A model generated the notes under the pieces. That model was not told the DNA's origin. It worked only from the letters and a program-made list of their open reading frames with translations, and ran no database searches. Of a stretch of DNA of 64,000 nucleotides, positions 49,207 to 58,371 are shown in pieces (position 1 is the stretch's first letter; each line of letters starts with the position of its first letter). The translations under genes and the position numbers were made by a program. Source of the stretch: JAWKXU01 sp020446465 (GTDB lineage Bacteria; Pseudomonadota; Alphaproteobacteria; Sphingomonadales; Sphingomonadaceae); the NCBI GenBank assembly GCA_041396845.1, contig JAWKXU010000005.1, forward strand, positions 62,001 through 126,000, given 5' to 3'.

Positions 49207-49281
49207 GCCCCCTGCGGCGCTTCGCGACAATTATGCCAATTATGCATAGTCATTCCGTTACCCGATTGAACGGAAAACGCT

Positions 49282-50871
49282 TTAATGGCGGAAGTGGCGC
49301 ATCCCGGTAAAGACCATGGCGAGGCCGGCTTCATCCGCGGCCCGGATGACTTCTTCGTCCCGGATTGAGCCGCCCGGTTGGATCACCGCCGTTGCGCCTG
49401 CTTCGGCAGCGGATAACAAACCATCGGCAAACGGGAAAAACGCGTCGGAAGCAACCGCGCTGCCCACTGTGCGTGGCTGATCCCATCCGTACGTCTCGGC
49501 AGCCTCACGCGCCTTGATCGCGGCAATCCGCGCGCTGTCGCGGCGATTCATCTGTCCGGCGCCAATCCCGGCAGTAGCGCCGTCTTTCGCATAGACGATC
49601 GCGTTCGATTTGACATGGCGCGCCACGGTCCAGGCGAACAGGCAATCCTTCAGTTCCTGCTCTGTCGGTTCACGCTTGGTCACAACCTTGAGATCCGCCG
49701 GATTGATCGCGCCATTATCGCGATCCTGCACCAGTATGCCCCCGGCAATGACCGCCACGCTCTGCCCACTGCGCCGCGCATCCGGCAACCCGTCAGTGAG
49801 CAAGAGGCGCAAGTTCTTCTTTTTCGCAAAGACGGCCTTTGCAGCGTCATCTGCGCCCGGCGCGACGACAACTTCGGTGAAGATGTCGCAAATCGCCTCT
49901 GCAGTCGGGCCATCAAGCGGGATATTGCTGGCGACAATCCCGCCAAAGGCTGAAACGCTGTCGCATTCCAGCGCATCTTTCCACGCATCAAGCAAGGTGG
50001 AACGCTGGGCAACGCCGCAAGGATTGGCGTGCTTTACGATCACGATGGCCGGTTCCTGTCCGGCAAACTCCGCGACCAGTTCCAGTGCTGCATTGGCATC
50101 GTTGTAGTTGTTGTAGCTGAGTTCCTTGCCCTGAACCTGTTCGGCCTGCGGCAGGCCGTTCACATGCGCGCCTGCCGGAATGTAGAGCGCCGCGTTCTGG
50201 TGCGGGTTTTCGCCATAGCGCAAAGTGCCTGAAAGCACCCGTGTCGTGCTGACGCGCGGCGGGAAAGCCTGCTGCTGATCAACGCGGGCAAACCACTGAC
50301 TGATGGCCGAATCGTAGGCTGCTGTCGCGGCAAACGCCTTGGCCGCCATTGCCTTGCGAAAGGCGATGGTCGTTGCACCATCTGTCTGGCCCAGCTCTGC
50401 CTGAAGCGTAGCATAATCGGCAGGATCAGTGACAATAGTGACATATTGGTGATTTTTTGCCGCAGAACGAACCATACTGGGTCCGCCAATGTCGATATTC
50501 TCGATCACTTCGTCACGCGCCGCGCCCTTGGCCACTGTCTGCTCAAATGGGTAGAGGTTCACCACAACCAGATCGATGGCGCCAATGGCATGATCCTTCA
50601 TCGCCGCGGCATGTTCGGCATTGTCTCGCACGGCAAGCAAACCGCCGTGGACCTTGGGGTGCAGCGTCTTCACCCGGCCATCCATCATTTCGGGAAAGCC
50701 GGTCAGGTCCGACACGTCCTTCACGGTGAGGCCCGCCTCGCGCAGCGCCTTGGCCGTGCCGCCGGTTGAAACCAGTTCCACGCCCCGCGCAGCAAGCGCC
50801 TGGCCGAGTTCGACAAGCCCGCTCTTGTCGGACACTGAAAGCAGTGCCCGGGCAATTTTCACATTATTCAC
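49282..50871 (-). CDS. purH: Bifunctional AICAR formyltransferase/IMP cyclohydrolase PurH
   Basis: Catalyses the last two steps of IMP synthesis. The N-terminal IMP cyclohydrolase has VELVSTGGTAKALR and DGRVKTLHPKVHGGLLA; the formyltransferase has the catalytic IVKHANPCGVA. Starting at GTG 50871 gives the family length of 529, with GGGATAAC upstream. The open frame continues upstream into the heparinase gene but without family similarity. Last gene of the rpe, heparinase, purH set. Confidence 0.96.
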   Translation of the reverse strand: MNNVKIARALLSVSDKSGLVELGQALAARGVELVSTGGTAKALREAGLTVKDVSDLTGFPEMMDGRVKTLHPKVHGGLLAVRDNAEHAAAMKDHAIGAIDLVVVNLYPFEQTVAKGAARDEVIENIDIGGPSMVRSAAKNHQYVTIVTDPADYATLQAELGQTDGATTIAFRKAMAAKAFAATAAYDSAISQWFARVDQQQAFPPRVSTTRVLSGTLRYGENPHQNAALYIPAGAHVNGLPQAEQVQGKELSYNNYNDANAALELVAEFAGQEPAIVIVKHANPCGVAQRSTLLDAWKDALECDSVSAFGGIVASNIPLDGPTAEAICDIFTEVVVAPGADDAAKAVFAKKKNLRLLLTDGLPDARRSGQSVAVIAGGILVQDRDNGAINPADLKVVTKREPTEQELKDCLFAWTVARHVKSNAIVYAKDGATAGIGAGQMNRRDSARIAAIKAREAAETYGWDQPRTVGSAVASDAFFPFADGLLSAAEAGATAVIQPGGSIRDEEVIRAADEAGLAMVFTGMRHFRH

Positions 50872-50876
50872 GATGG

Positions 50877-52823
50877 TTATCCCATTTTCTTCAGCAGCCA
50901 GGAGACAGACCCCCCGCCGCGCGAAACCAGCCCCGATACGACAATCTGCTCGGTCGGATGCGGACGCCCCATGCCGTCCACCCAAAGGCTTTCCTCAATA
51001 GTGACCGTGGCACTGTCCGTCGCGCCACCATCGCACATGAATTGCCAATAAGTGCCATCCGGCAGAGCCAGCCCGACACTGCGCCCGCTTTCGCCCATGC
51101 CCACTTGCACGCCCGGCCCGATATGGAACCGGATGGCGTAACCGATCTTGCCGCGTTTGCCGCGACGTGCAGCGGGAACCAGAACATCTTCGCCCCGCAG
51201 CTCGTCACCGCTGTCGCGCATGATAAGAATGCGCCGGTGGGTCAAGCCAAAACGATTGACGTAGCCGTTATGGCTGGCCTCGATCCGGGTGGCGCCGCCA
51301 TCGCCAAGATCCAGCAGACGGCGATCTACCTCGACTTCGCCTACTCCGCTACCCAGCTTGCCCTTGATCAGGACGGCAGTGGAATTGGCATCATCCAGAA
51401 TCAGCGTGGAATGCGCCGCGCTTGCCCGCAACCCTTGCTCGATACGCACGGGCACCAGCCCGCCCGCCAGCGCAGCCCCCCCGCAATTGACGATAATGCG
51501 GTGTTCCCGATGCGAAAATTCAAACGCCAGCGTGGAGGCGCAGCCCGTGCGGGTATGACGCGCCAACGGCGGCGGTGCCGCATCGAATTGCAGCAGGCTT
51601 TTGCCCGCAGAAACCCGCTGATAGCCCCATTGCCGCACATCGCGCAGGGGGCGGGTGCGAACCCGGCTCGCTTCGATGACAGCAGATATGCGGTCAGCCT
51701 CAACCGCGCCCGCGCCTTGCCATGATCCAAGCCCGCCATCGCCATGAAGCAAGGCCAGCAAAGGTGGCACGAGCAGGGCCTGCATCGAATCGACAAGCGC
51801 AGGCACATCCCGGTTGACCGCGTCGTAACAGGCGGTGAGATCGGTCAACAGGCAGATCGCTTCAATCTGGTCCAGCGGGCTGCGGGACAGGATGCCGCCA
51901 TCATCGCCGACCAGATCGCCCAGCGCGCGGGCAAGCCCGGCTTCACCGAACAAACGGCGTGGCTTGCCATCGGGAATCAGCAGGCCTGCCGCGATAATCG
52001 CACACCACCCTGCCACTTCGTCCAGCCGCGTTTCTGCACGCGTGACATGCCGATCAAGCCAGCGCGCTGTGACCGCCGCGACATCTAGCGCCTGTGTGCG
52101 AAGCTCTTTCCCCGAAAACAGGACCGGCGCATGGACAAGCCAGCCAAGCAGGCGATGCCCGGCATGGCCCACGCTCCAGGCCGCACCCTTCCCCGGCCGG
52201 GCGTTTTCCTTGAGCCAGGCCGCAAGGATACGCTCTGCCGTGGGCGTGACCTGTTCCCGCGTTCCACCGGCGCAAAGGTCAGCCAGCCAGGTGAAACCGT
52301 GGACGCACCGTTCAAAAGGCGGCGTCAGACGCGCAACCGGGGAAAAATCCATCTGGGCAATCGGTGCCTTAGAGCCGGACACCAGAAAATGCCCCGCCCG
52401 CAACGCCATGCCCGCCACGCGATTGCCCGCAAGCGGTGATTCGACAGTGGCCAGAAGGCGCGGGCGCACCGGCTTGCGAAAAGGCGCGGCAAGAACAGAG
52501 CCGGGAATGCCAATCCGGTATGCAAGGCGCACCAGCCGCTCACCCGCATTGCTGGCTGGCGGCGAAAAATCACAAAGGGCCAACGCGCGGCCCGGCTCGA
52601 TGACTTCACGCGCTTCCGGCAATTCGATCGGTTGCGCCCCATCATCGGGTGCCACACTATCCGTGGGGTCTGATACAGCCTTCGTCACCAGCGGCTCTTT
52701 TGCGTCACTGGCAAGCGGCAGCGCCATTTCTTCACATACATCGCCACCCGCCGCTTCGCCCTGGCCCGAACCACCATCAATTGCTGAACGGGGCTGAGCG
52801 GCGCGGGTTGCAATGTCAGCCAT
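50877..52823 (-). CDS. Heparinase II/III family protein
   Basis: A 648-residue protein with an alpha/alpha-toroid N-domain and a C-terminal heparinase II/III beta domain (about 390-640, with RTGCASTLAFEFSHREHRII and a GYVNRFGLTHRR segment). The first 85 residues look disordered and there is no signal peptide. Lyases of this fold act on uronic polysaccharides, but this alphaproteobacterial type sits in housekeeping operons and its substrate is unknown. It overlaps the rpe stop by 8 bases, and purH starts 5 bases after it. Confidence 0.85.
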   Translation of the reverse strand: MADIATRAAQPRSAIDGGSGQGEAAGGDVCEEMALPLASDAKEPLVTKAVSDPTDSVAPDDGAQPIELPEAREVIEPGRALALCDFSPPASNAGERLVRLAYRIGIPGSVLAAPFRKPVRPRLLATVESPLAGNRVAGMALRAGHFLVSGSKAPIAQMDFSPVARLTPPFERCVHGFTWLADLCAGGTREQVTPTAERILAAWLKENARPGKGAAWSVGHAGHRLLGWLVHAPVLFSGKELRTQALDVAAVTARWLDRHVTRAETRLDEVAGWCAIIAAGLLIPDGKPRRLFGEAGLARALGDLVGDDGGILSRSPLDQIEAICLLTDLTACYDAVNRDVPALVDSMQALLVPPLLALLHGDGGLGSWQGAGAVEADRISAVIEASRVRTRPLRDVRQWGYQRVSAGKSLLQFDAAPPPLARHTRTGCASTLAFEFSHREHRIIVNCGGAALAGGLVPVRIEQGLRASAAHSTLILDDANSTAVLIKGKLGSGVGEVEVDRRLLDLGDGGATRIEASHNGYVNRFGLTHRRILIMRDSGDELRGEDVLVPAARRGKRGKIGYAIRFHIGPGVQVGMGESGRSVGLALPDGTYWQFMCDGGATDSATVTIEESLWVDGMGRPHPTEQIVVSGLVSRGGGSVSWLLKKMG

Positions 52824-53499
52824 CCCCCTCACCTTTCAGCGCGGCGATATTGGCGGCATAGCGATCAGGCCCGCCCTTGAATGTCGCGGACCCGGCAACC
52901 AGCACATCTGCCCCCGCATCAACGCAAAGGCGTGCCGTCTCCATATTGACGCCGCCGTCCACTTCAAGGTGGATGGGCTTGCCCAACTTGTCGATCTTGT
53001 TGCGGATTGCTTCGATCTTGCGGAGTTGGCTGGAAATGAAGCTCTGCCCGCCGAAACCGGGGTTGACGCTCATCACCAGTACCAGATCGACTTCTTCCAG
53101 AAGGTAATCGAGCATTTTGGCAGGTGTAGCCGGGTTGAGCACGATCCCGGCTTTCTTGCCCAACGCCTTGATCGCCTGTGCCGTGCGATGGCTGTGCGGC
53201 CCTGCTTCGGGGTGGAAAGAGATGATATCGGCCCCCGCTTCGGCAAATGCCTCCAGATAGGGGTCAACCGGTTCGATCATCAGATGAACGTCAAAAGGCT
53301 TGGCAGAATGGGGGCGCAAGGCCTTCACCACGGCCGGGCCGATCGTGATATTGGGCACGAAATGGCCATCCATCACGTCGATATGGATCCAGTCCGCCCC
53401 CGCAGCGTCAATGGCCCGCACTTCCTCCCCCAGACGTGCAAAATCGGCCGAGAGGATCGACGGGGAGATAAGCGGAGCGGGCGTGGAATGTGATGGCAT
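52816..53499 (-). CDS. rpe: Ribulose-phosphate 3-epimerase
   Basis: Interconverts ribulose 5-phosphate and xylulose 5-phosphate. The TIM barrel shows the family marks ISPSILSADFARLG, WIHIDVMDGHFVPNITIGP with metal ligands, VMSVNPGFGGQSF and LEVDGGVN. At 227 residues it is the normal size. It is first in the minus-strand set with heparinase and purH, and divergent from the DUF2141 gene across 189 bases in which I see no other clear element. Confidence 0.96.
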   Translation of the reverse strand: MPSHSTPAPLISPSILSADFARLGEEVRAIDAAGADWIHIDVMDGHFVPNITIGPAVVKALRPHSAKPFDVHLMIEPVDPYLEAFAEAGADIISFHPEAGPHSHRTAQAIKALGKKAGIVLNPATPAKMLDYLLEEVDLVLVMSVNPGFGGQSFISSQLRKIEAIRNKIDKLGKPIHLEVDGGVNMETARLCVDAGADVLVAGSATFKGGPDRYAANIAALKGEGDG

Positions 53500-53688
53500 T
53501 TGGCTATTTGCCCTATCCAGCAGCTATGGCGGCGACAAGCCGTAACCGCATCCTTTTCCACACAAGATATTGTTACCACCCGCTTTGCCGCACACAAGCG
53601 CGCCAGCGCATTGCTGAACAGCGGCAGAGTTCAAAATTCACTCGATATTCAGCGCCAACCAACTAGGTTGCGGCCCATGAGGAAGCCT

Positions 53689-54204
53689 ATGACCAAGACA
53701 CGCAAACCCCTTTTCACCATCGCATCCTGCGCGGCGGCTGCATTGGCCGTGAGCGGCGCTGCACTGGCAATCCCTGCCGCGGGCGCCCAGACGCGTGAGC
53801 GAATCGCCAACGATCCATCCGAATGCGCGCCGGGCGCGGGGCCTTCGATCAAGGTAACAGTCGAAGGTATCCGCGCGGCATCCGGCAAGATGCGCGTGCA
53901 AAGCTACCACGCGACCAAGGGCGACTGGCTTGAAAAAGGTCGCTGGATCAACCGGATAGAGGTTCCCGCCAAGGCAGGAACAATGTCGTTCTGTGTCCCG
54001 ATGCCAAGCGCGGGCACGTATGGCATTGCCGTGCGACACGATATGAACGGCAATGGCAAAACTGACATCACCAAGGATGGTGGCGGAATGTCGAACAACC
54101 CCAGCATCAACATCTTCAATCTGGGCAAGCCCAGTTACAAGAAGGTGGGCGTCACAGTTGGCCAGGGGCCGACCCCGATCACGATCGAGATGAAATACTG
54201 GTAA
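53689..54204 (+). CDS. DUF2141 exported protein
   Basis: A 171-residue exported protein. The signal peptide ends near AGAQ (residue 35). The DUF2141 beta-sandwich follows: IKVTVEGIRAASGKMRVQSY, then GTYGIAVRHDMNGNGKTD and the end NNPSINIFNLGKPSYKKVGV. The Asp/Asn-rich DMNGNGKTD loop resembles a metal site. Function unknown. GAGGAAG directly precedes ATG 53689; the frame open from 53500 lacks a start with a ribosome site. Confidence 0.85.
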   Translation: MTKTRKPLFTIASCAAAALAVSGAALAIPAAGAQTRERIANDPSECAPGAGPSIKVTVEGIRAASGKMRVQSYHATKGDWLEKGRWINRIEVPAKAGTMSFCVPMPSAGTYGIAVRHDMNGNGKTDITKDGGGMSNNPSINIFNLGKPSYKKVGVTVGQGPTPITIEMKYW

Positions 54205-54243
54205 ACTGATTGGCGGGCGCGGCGCGCTCTGCGGGCCTGTATA

Positions 54244-55035
54244 TTATAGACCAGCGCCCGCGCGACGCTCGCTCACCAGTGCGCGAATATCTTCCATGTC
54301 CTGTGGTTTATCCGCATCGACTGCGGCAAGACCGTCAATCGCCGGGACAACTGCCGCGCGCACACCCAGAGTCTGACCCAGGCGGCTGATGGCTTCTGCC
54401 AGCGTCAGATGGCCGCGCCAATAACGCCAGATCGTGCCCAACCCAATTCTGAGCGCAATTCGCCATGGCCGCTTTCGGTCCGCCTCGACCTGCTCCCAAC
54501 TGGCAATCGCGCGCGCTGCATTGTCTTGTGCCAGATAAAACAGGTTGCAACCCGACCAGTCCCCGTCAGCAAAGCGCAACCACGTCCGTTTGCTTCCGGG
54601 CAAGGCGGATTCCACAGCCGCACGCGGTGCCATCAGGATGGCTACTTCGGCTCCTGCAGGAACACTGTCGATGAATGTTCGCACCCAGCGCGGACGCAAA
54701 AGCGCATGGTCGCTTGTCGTTACCAATAGTGGCGCACCAAGTTCGGCAAAGGAGGCCGCAACGCTGGCGCTGGGGCCAGCCTGCGGTGCCATCACAACAG
54801 CGCCGAGCGAGCGCGCAACCTTAACGACCCCCGGTTCGTCTGCCATGATCATGATCCGGTCTGCGCCTGCGGCCTTCAGGGCAGCATGAACGCGGGCAAG
54901 AAGCGGCAAGCCTTCCAGCTCGATCAATGCCTTGTGCGCGACACCCTCGCTTTGGGCCAGCGGGTCGATCTCCCCTTTGCGAGAGCCGGCAAGAATGACG
55001 GCATTGAAGGGAGGTGATCTATCCTGTCCGTTCAT
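54244..55035 (-). CDS. MobA-like NTP transferase
   Basis: A 263-residue nucleotidyltransferase of the GT-A fold. The N-terminal motif is AVILAGSRKG (12-21), a variant of LAGGxGxR; Lys35 follows in AHKALIEL; the metal aspartate is in TTSDHALL (Asp109); a second acidic site is AVDADKPQD near 242. The substrate is unknown. Its start overlaps the Tam41-like gene by four bases, so it is coupled to lipid genes rather than molybdenum genes; an activated head-group such as a CDP-alcohol is conceivable. Last gene of the run. Confidence 0.75.
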   Translation of the reverse strand: MNGQDRSPPFNAVILAGSRKGEIDPLAQSEGVAHKALIELEGLPLLARVHAALKAAGADRIMIMADEPGVVKVARSLGAVVMAPQAGPSASVAASFAELGAPLLVTTSDHALLRPRWVRTFIDSVPAGAEVAILMAPRAAVESALPGSKRTWLRFADGDWSGCNLFYLAQDNAARAIASWEQVEADRKRPWRIALRIGLGTIWRYWRGHLTLAEAISRLGQTLGVRAAVVPAIDGLAAVDADKPQDMEDIRALVSERRAGAGL

Positions 55036-55961
55036 GGCTGCCCATTGCGCGCACGCCGCGCCTGTTCGCGCCAGACTGTCCAGAGCACGGCCGGCGCAGC
55101 AAGCACGGGGTGGCGTTCACGCCACGGGCTGAGTGTAACCGGAATGCCGGTATGCCGCTCCACTTTCCAGGCGGCATAGCGGGCAGCGCCATCGAACGTG
55201 GTCGAAGCCTTGACAAGACGCACCAGATTATAGGGCTTGCCCAGCCGACGCCGACGCCGCCACCAGCGCAGGATTGCCCTTTGTTCGCTATCATCCATCC
55301 GGGGCCGCAAGGTATCCCCATCGCGCACCATCGCAATACCTGCCGCTTCAGCCGCAAGCGGCAAAAGCCCCTGATAATGCGGAGGATCGGCAGAGAGGAT
55401 CGAATCTTCCCGCCCCGGCTTTTCCACCCGGAACTCAGCGCGATAAGTCGCACGGAACAAGGCCCGCCAGTAATCTTGTACCAGTCCTTGTTCAGGCCCC
55501 AGCGCGATAGCAAGCCGGACCGCAGTCACTGCCGCTGCTGCAACCGCATCGCGCACCAGCAGGCCTGCTGCAGCATCACGCTGCCATGCAATGGCGCTGG
55601 GCTGGACGAAACGTGCCCAGATTGTCGTGTCGAGAAGATCGCCAGATGCGGCCTTGCCAAATGTCGCTAGGCTCATCGTTGCGACTTTTGCCCGCAGCAT
55701 TGCAGCAGGCTTGTCCGCATCACCCGGCCACGGCCATTCATGATAACTGACGCGCGGCCATATCCCGCGTTCTGGAGGACCATCGCACAGAACATAGAAA
55801 TCCAGCACCCCATCGACCGCGCCCGTGCGCAGATTGGAGCCATAGAACAGCACGGCCAGCGCACCTGCATGACGGCCAAGGCGTTCTGCAAATGCGCGCA
55901 CCGGCCCATTCACGGGGCGCGCCAGGGCTTCGCCAATGCGGCGGTCGAGCGGGGCGCTCAT
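55032..55961 (-). CDS. Tam41-like nucleotidyltransferase (possible CDP-diacylglycerol synthase)
   Basis: A 309-residue soluble protein with no signal or membrane segment. It has three features in the order seen in mitochondrial Tam41: YGS with a downstream aspartate (VLFYGSNLRTG at 38-47, then VLDFYVLC at 52-59), DLLDTTIWARFVQP at 108-121 like the Tam41 stretch ending in R-x-x-x-P, and ATYRAEFRVE at 171-180 like the GDxRM segment. Tam41 makes CDP-diacylglycerol from phosphatidic acid and CTP. It overlaps the lipid kinase and NTP transferase genes by four bases on each side. The assignment rests on motifs read by eye. Confidence 0.55.
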   Translation of the reverse strand: MSAPLDRRIGEALARPVNGPVRAFAERLGRHAGALAVLFYGSNLRTGAVDGVLDFYVLCDGPPERGIWPRVSYHEWPWPGDADKPAAMLRAKVATMSLATFGKAASGDLLDTTIWARFVQPSAIAWQRDAAAGLLVRDAVAAAAVTAVRLAIALGPEQGLVQDYWRALFRATYRAEFRVEKPGREDSILSADPPHYQGLLPLAAEAAGIAMVRDGDTLRPRMDDSEQRAILRWWRRRRRLGKPYNLVRLVKASTTFDGAARYAAWKVERHTGIPVTLSPWRERHPVLAAPAVLWTVWREQARRARNGQP

Positions 55962-57001
55962 GGCGTAACGAAACGAAGCGAAGGCCCCAGTGCAATCCTG
56001 TAGCGACCTTTGGGGAAGGCCTCCCCATCCAGAATGAATGTGTCGTCCACTGTCAGCATGGCACTGTCTGCATGGCCTTGGTGGACGCCAAGGTGTTCAA
56101 ACCGGGTGACATCGCGGCCAGCAAGGATCAGCGGCGTTATCGCCACGACCCGGCGCAGCGGTTCATCCACCAGCAGATAGTTGATATCGCGCGATTCGCT
56201 GCCGAACGGCCTGATCCCAAGGGGGAAATGCCCCAGCGACGACATCAGGACGGCATAGCGCTGTCCCGGCTTGCCATAGGCGCACCGCGGGGCCGGACGC
56301 CGGCCCTCACCCAATTCCAGTTCCATCTTCGTCGTGCGCCGCCATGGCCCATTGCCCAGACCGAAAAGCCCCTGCGCAATGCCTGCAACCGCCGTCACGC
56401 CCACGGCCACACTGTTGAACGCACCAAACTTGTGCGCAACCTGCCCCGCATCCGTCGCCGCCGTAAAAATGCCCGCGCCCAGAATAAAGCCCATCATTTG
56501 CGCGTCACCCGGACTGTCAACCGCCGTCACGACCAGCGGTCGCTTGATAATTGCCTGCCCCGCGCTCTGTGCTGCCAGTGCATCCTGCAGCCCCCAGTTG
56601 CCAGGCAGACCAAGATCAACCGCGAGCGCATTGGTCTTGCCCTTGGGCAAGACGGCCATTTGCGGCCACGCATCGCCAAAGGTCATCGCGCCGCAGGTCA
56701 GAACATCGCGAACCGTACCATCGCCGCCATCCACTACCAGCAAGCCCACCCCGGCAGCAGCAAACTCTGCAAGATCATGCACCAGCGCCCCGCGCGTGCG
56801 CGGCGTTCTGGTCATCACATTGGGGCTGTCGGACAGTTCCGGCACCAGGCCCTTGTTCCGGTGGCTGCGGGGGTTGCGGATAACGCCAACAAGCAACGGC
56901 GCTGTCGCGTCATCCACAGTGCGCGCACGATGATCCGGACCGGCCGTTCCAAAACCGGAAACCATCGGCAAACCGCCAAACTGGTAAATCGTTCCATCCA
57001 T
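55958..57001 (-). CDS. Diacylglycerol kinase-like lipid kinase
   Basis: A 347-residue protein of the DAGK catalytic family. NPRSHRNKG (43-51) and the nucleotide loop DGGDGTVRD (91-99) are clear; the next motif reads LPKGKTNALA where PxGTxND is usual. The C-terminal beta domain ends in a DGE metal motif (DTFILDGEAFPKG). It likely phosphorylates diacylglycerol or a related lipid to give phosphatidic acid at the inner membrane. ATG 57001 has AAGGCG upstream. Its stop overlaps the Tam41-like start. Confidence 0.83.
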   Translation of the reverse strand: MDGTIYQFGGLPMVSGFGTAGPDHRARTVDDATAPLLVGVIRNPRSHRNKGLVPELSDSPNVMTRTPRTRGALVHDLAEFAAAGVGLLVVDGGDGTVRDVLTCGAMTFGDAWPQMAVLPKGKTNALAVDLGLPGNWGLQDALAAQSAGQAIIKRPLVVTAVDSPGDAQMMGFILGAGIFTAATDAGQVAHKFGAFNSVAVGVTAVAGIAQGLFGLGNGPWRRTTKMELELGEGRRPAPRCAYGKPGQRYAVLMSSLGHFPLGIRPFGSESRDINYLLVDEPLRRVVAITPLILAGRDVTRFEHLGVHQGHADSAMLTVDDTFILDGEAFPKGRYRIALGPSLRFVTP

Positions 57002-57096
57002 TGCCCGCGCCTTATCCCCGCCAACGCGGCCAATAACCAGCTTTTTTTCGTAAACGCCCCCCGGTGGGGCAGTGGAACGAAGCACTCTGGAACATT

Positions 57097-58371
57097 TCAA
57101 AGAAAGGTATCGGCTGCGTGGATGGCAACGCCCACCAGCCCGCCAACCAATGTTCCGTTGATGCGGATAAACTGCAGATCGCGCCCGACTGCATTTTCGA
57201 CCCGCCCGGTGATTGTCCGGGCATCCCAACGTTTTACGGTTTCCGATACCAGGGTGACAATCTGTGTGCCATAGCGGCTGGCGACGCCAACCGCCGTGCG
57301 ACGGGCAAGGCGATTGACCTGTGTTTGCAGTGCCGGATCATCGTGCAGGGCCTTGCCCAGTTCGGCAAGGGTTTCACCAAGATAGCCGGCGAGTGCAGCA
57401 TCGGGGTTGCGCGCCATGGCGATCATGGCCTGCCGCATCCTTTCCCACACGCCTTCCCACCACTGGCCAAGCGCGGGATTGTCCAGCAGTTCGCGTTTCA
57501 CCCGTTCGACCCGTTGCCGCATGGCCGGATCATGGCAAAGATCGTACGCAAGCTGTTCCAGCCCATCTTCGACTTTCAGGCGCAAAGGGTGCTGCGGATT
57601 GACGATACATTCGGCAAGGAGCTTGTAGAGTCCGTCCAGCACCGAATTGGCCAGCCGCTCATCCAGCCCGGTCAGGCGCAGGATGGCATTGGCGCGTTCA
57701 TGTATCATGGCGCGCACCAGCCCTTCGTTCGCTTCAAGAGTTTCGCCCGCCCAGCGCAGCAAACTTTCCAGAACCGGCGCATGGCGTCTGTCGGCAATGG
57801 CCGCAGAAAGCATCTGGCCAAGCAGTGGTGCAATTTCGAGCCGTTCCAGTTGTGCCTTCAGCCCCGCCTTGACCTGGCCGCCCAGCCGTTCGGGATCGAG
57901 CGATTCGAGCACATCTGCAAACAGCTCGGCAATGCCCACCCTGATTCGCGATGATACGCCACCCGGCGTGGCCATATCGCGCTGGCTGAGCAGGAACCCG
58001 CCAGCCGCCCCGGCAAGGTTCATGCCGCCCAGTCGCCGCGCAACAACCGCAGGGGTCAGAAAATTGTCACGCAGGAACCCTGCCATCGTGTCGGCAATAC
58101 GGTCCTTGTTTTCCGGGATAATCGCCGTGTGCGGGATCGGCAGCCCCAGCGGGCGGCGAAACAGCGCCGTGACGGCAAACCAGTCTGCCAGTCCGCCGAC
58201 CATGGCCGCTTCACTGAAAGCAAGGACATAACCCCAGACGGGGTGCGCCCCTTCCATCTGCCGTGCAAACAGGAACACACCAGCCATGACGATCAGCAGA
58301 CCCAGAGCAGTCATCCGCATTGACCTGGCGCGGTCCTCTCCGGTCAGGGCTGGCGCGTTTCGCGTCATCAT
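57097..58371 (-). CDS. DUF445 membrane protein (YjiN-like)
   Basis: A 424-residue protein with membrane segments near the N-terminus (about 20-60) and one at the C-terminus (VGGLVGVAIHAADTF). The family marks are GGLADWFAVTALFRRPLGLP and PHTAIIPENKDRIA. A long helical middle part suggests an extended soluble domain. Function unknown. The start overlaps the RND permease stop (ATGA), so it may be translated with the pump. Confidence 0.87.
   Translation of the reverse strand: MMTRNAPALTGEDRARSMRMTALGLLIVMAGVFLFARQMEGAHPVWGYVLAFSEAAMVGGLADWFAVTALFRRPLGLPIPHTAIIPENKDRIADTMAGFLRDNFLTPAVVARRLGGMNLAGAAGGFLLSQRDMATPGGVSSRIRVGIAELFADVLESLDPERLGGQVKAGLKAQLERLEIAPLLGQMLSAAIADRRHAPVLESLLRWAGETLEANEGLVRAMIHERANAILRLTGLDERLANSVLDGLYKLLAECIVNPQHPLRLKVEDGLEQLAYDLCHDPAMRQRVERVKRELLDNPALGQWWEGVWERMRQAMIAMARNPDAALAGYLGETLAELGKALHDDPALQTQVNRLARRTAVGVASRYGTQIVTLVSETVKRWDARTITGRVENAVGRDLQFIRINGTLVGGLVGVAIHAADTFL

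Noticed and set aside
55892..57274. Plus-strand frame of 460 codons opposite the lipid kinase
   Set aside because: The minus strand carries the kinase motifs GGDGT and NPRSHRNKG; the plus frame has none and runs across gene borders.
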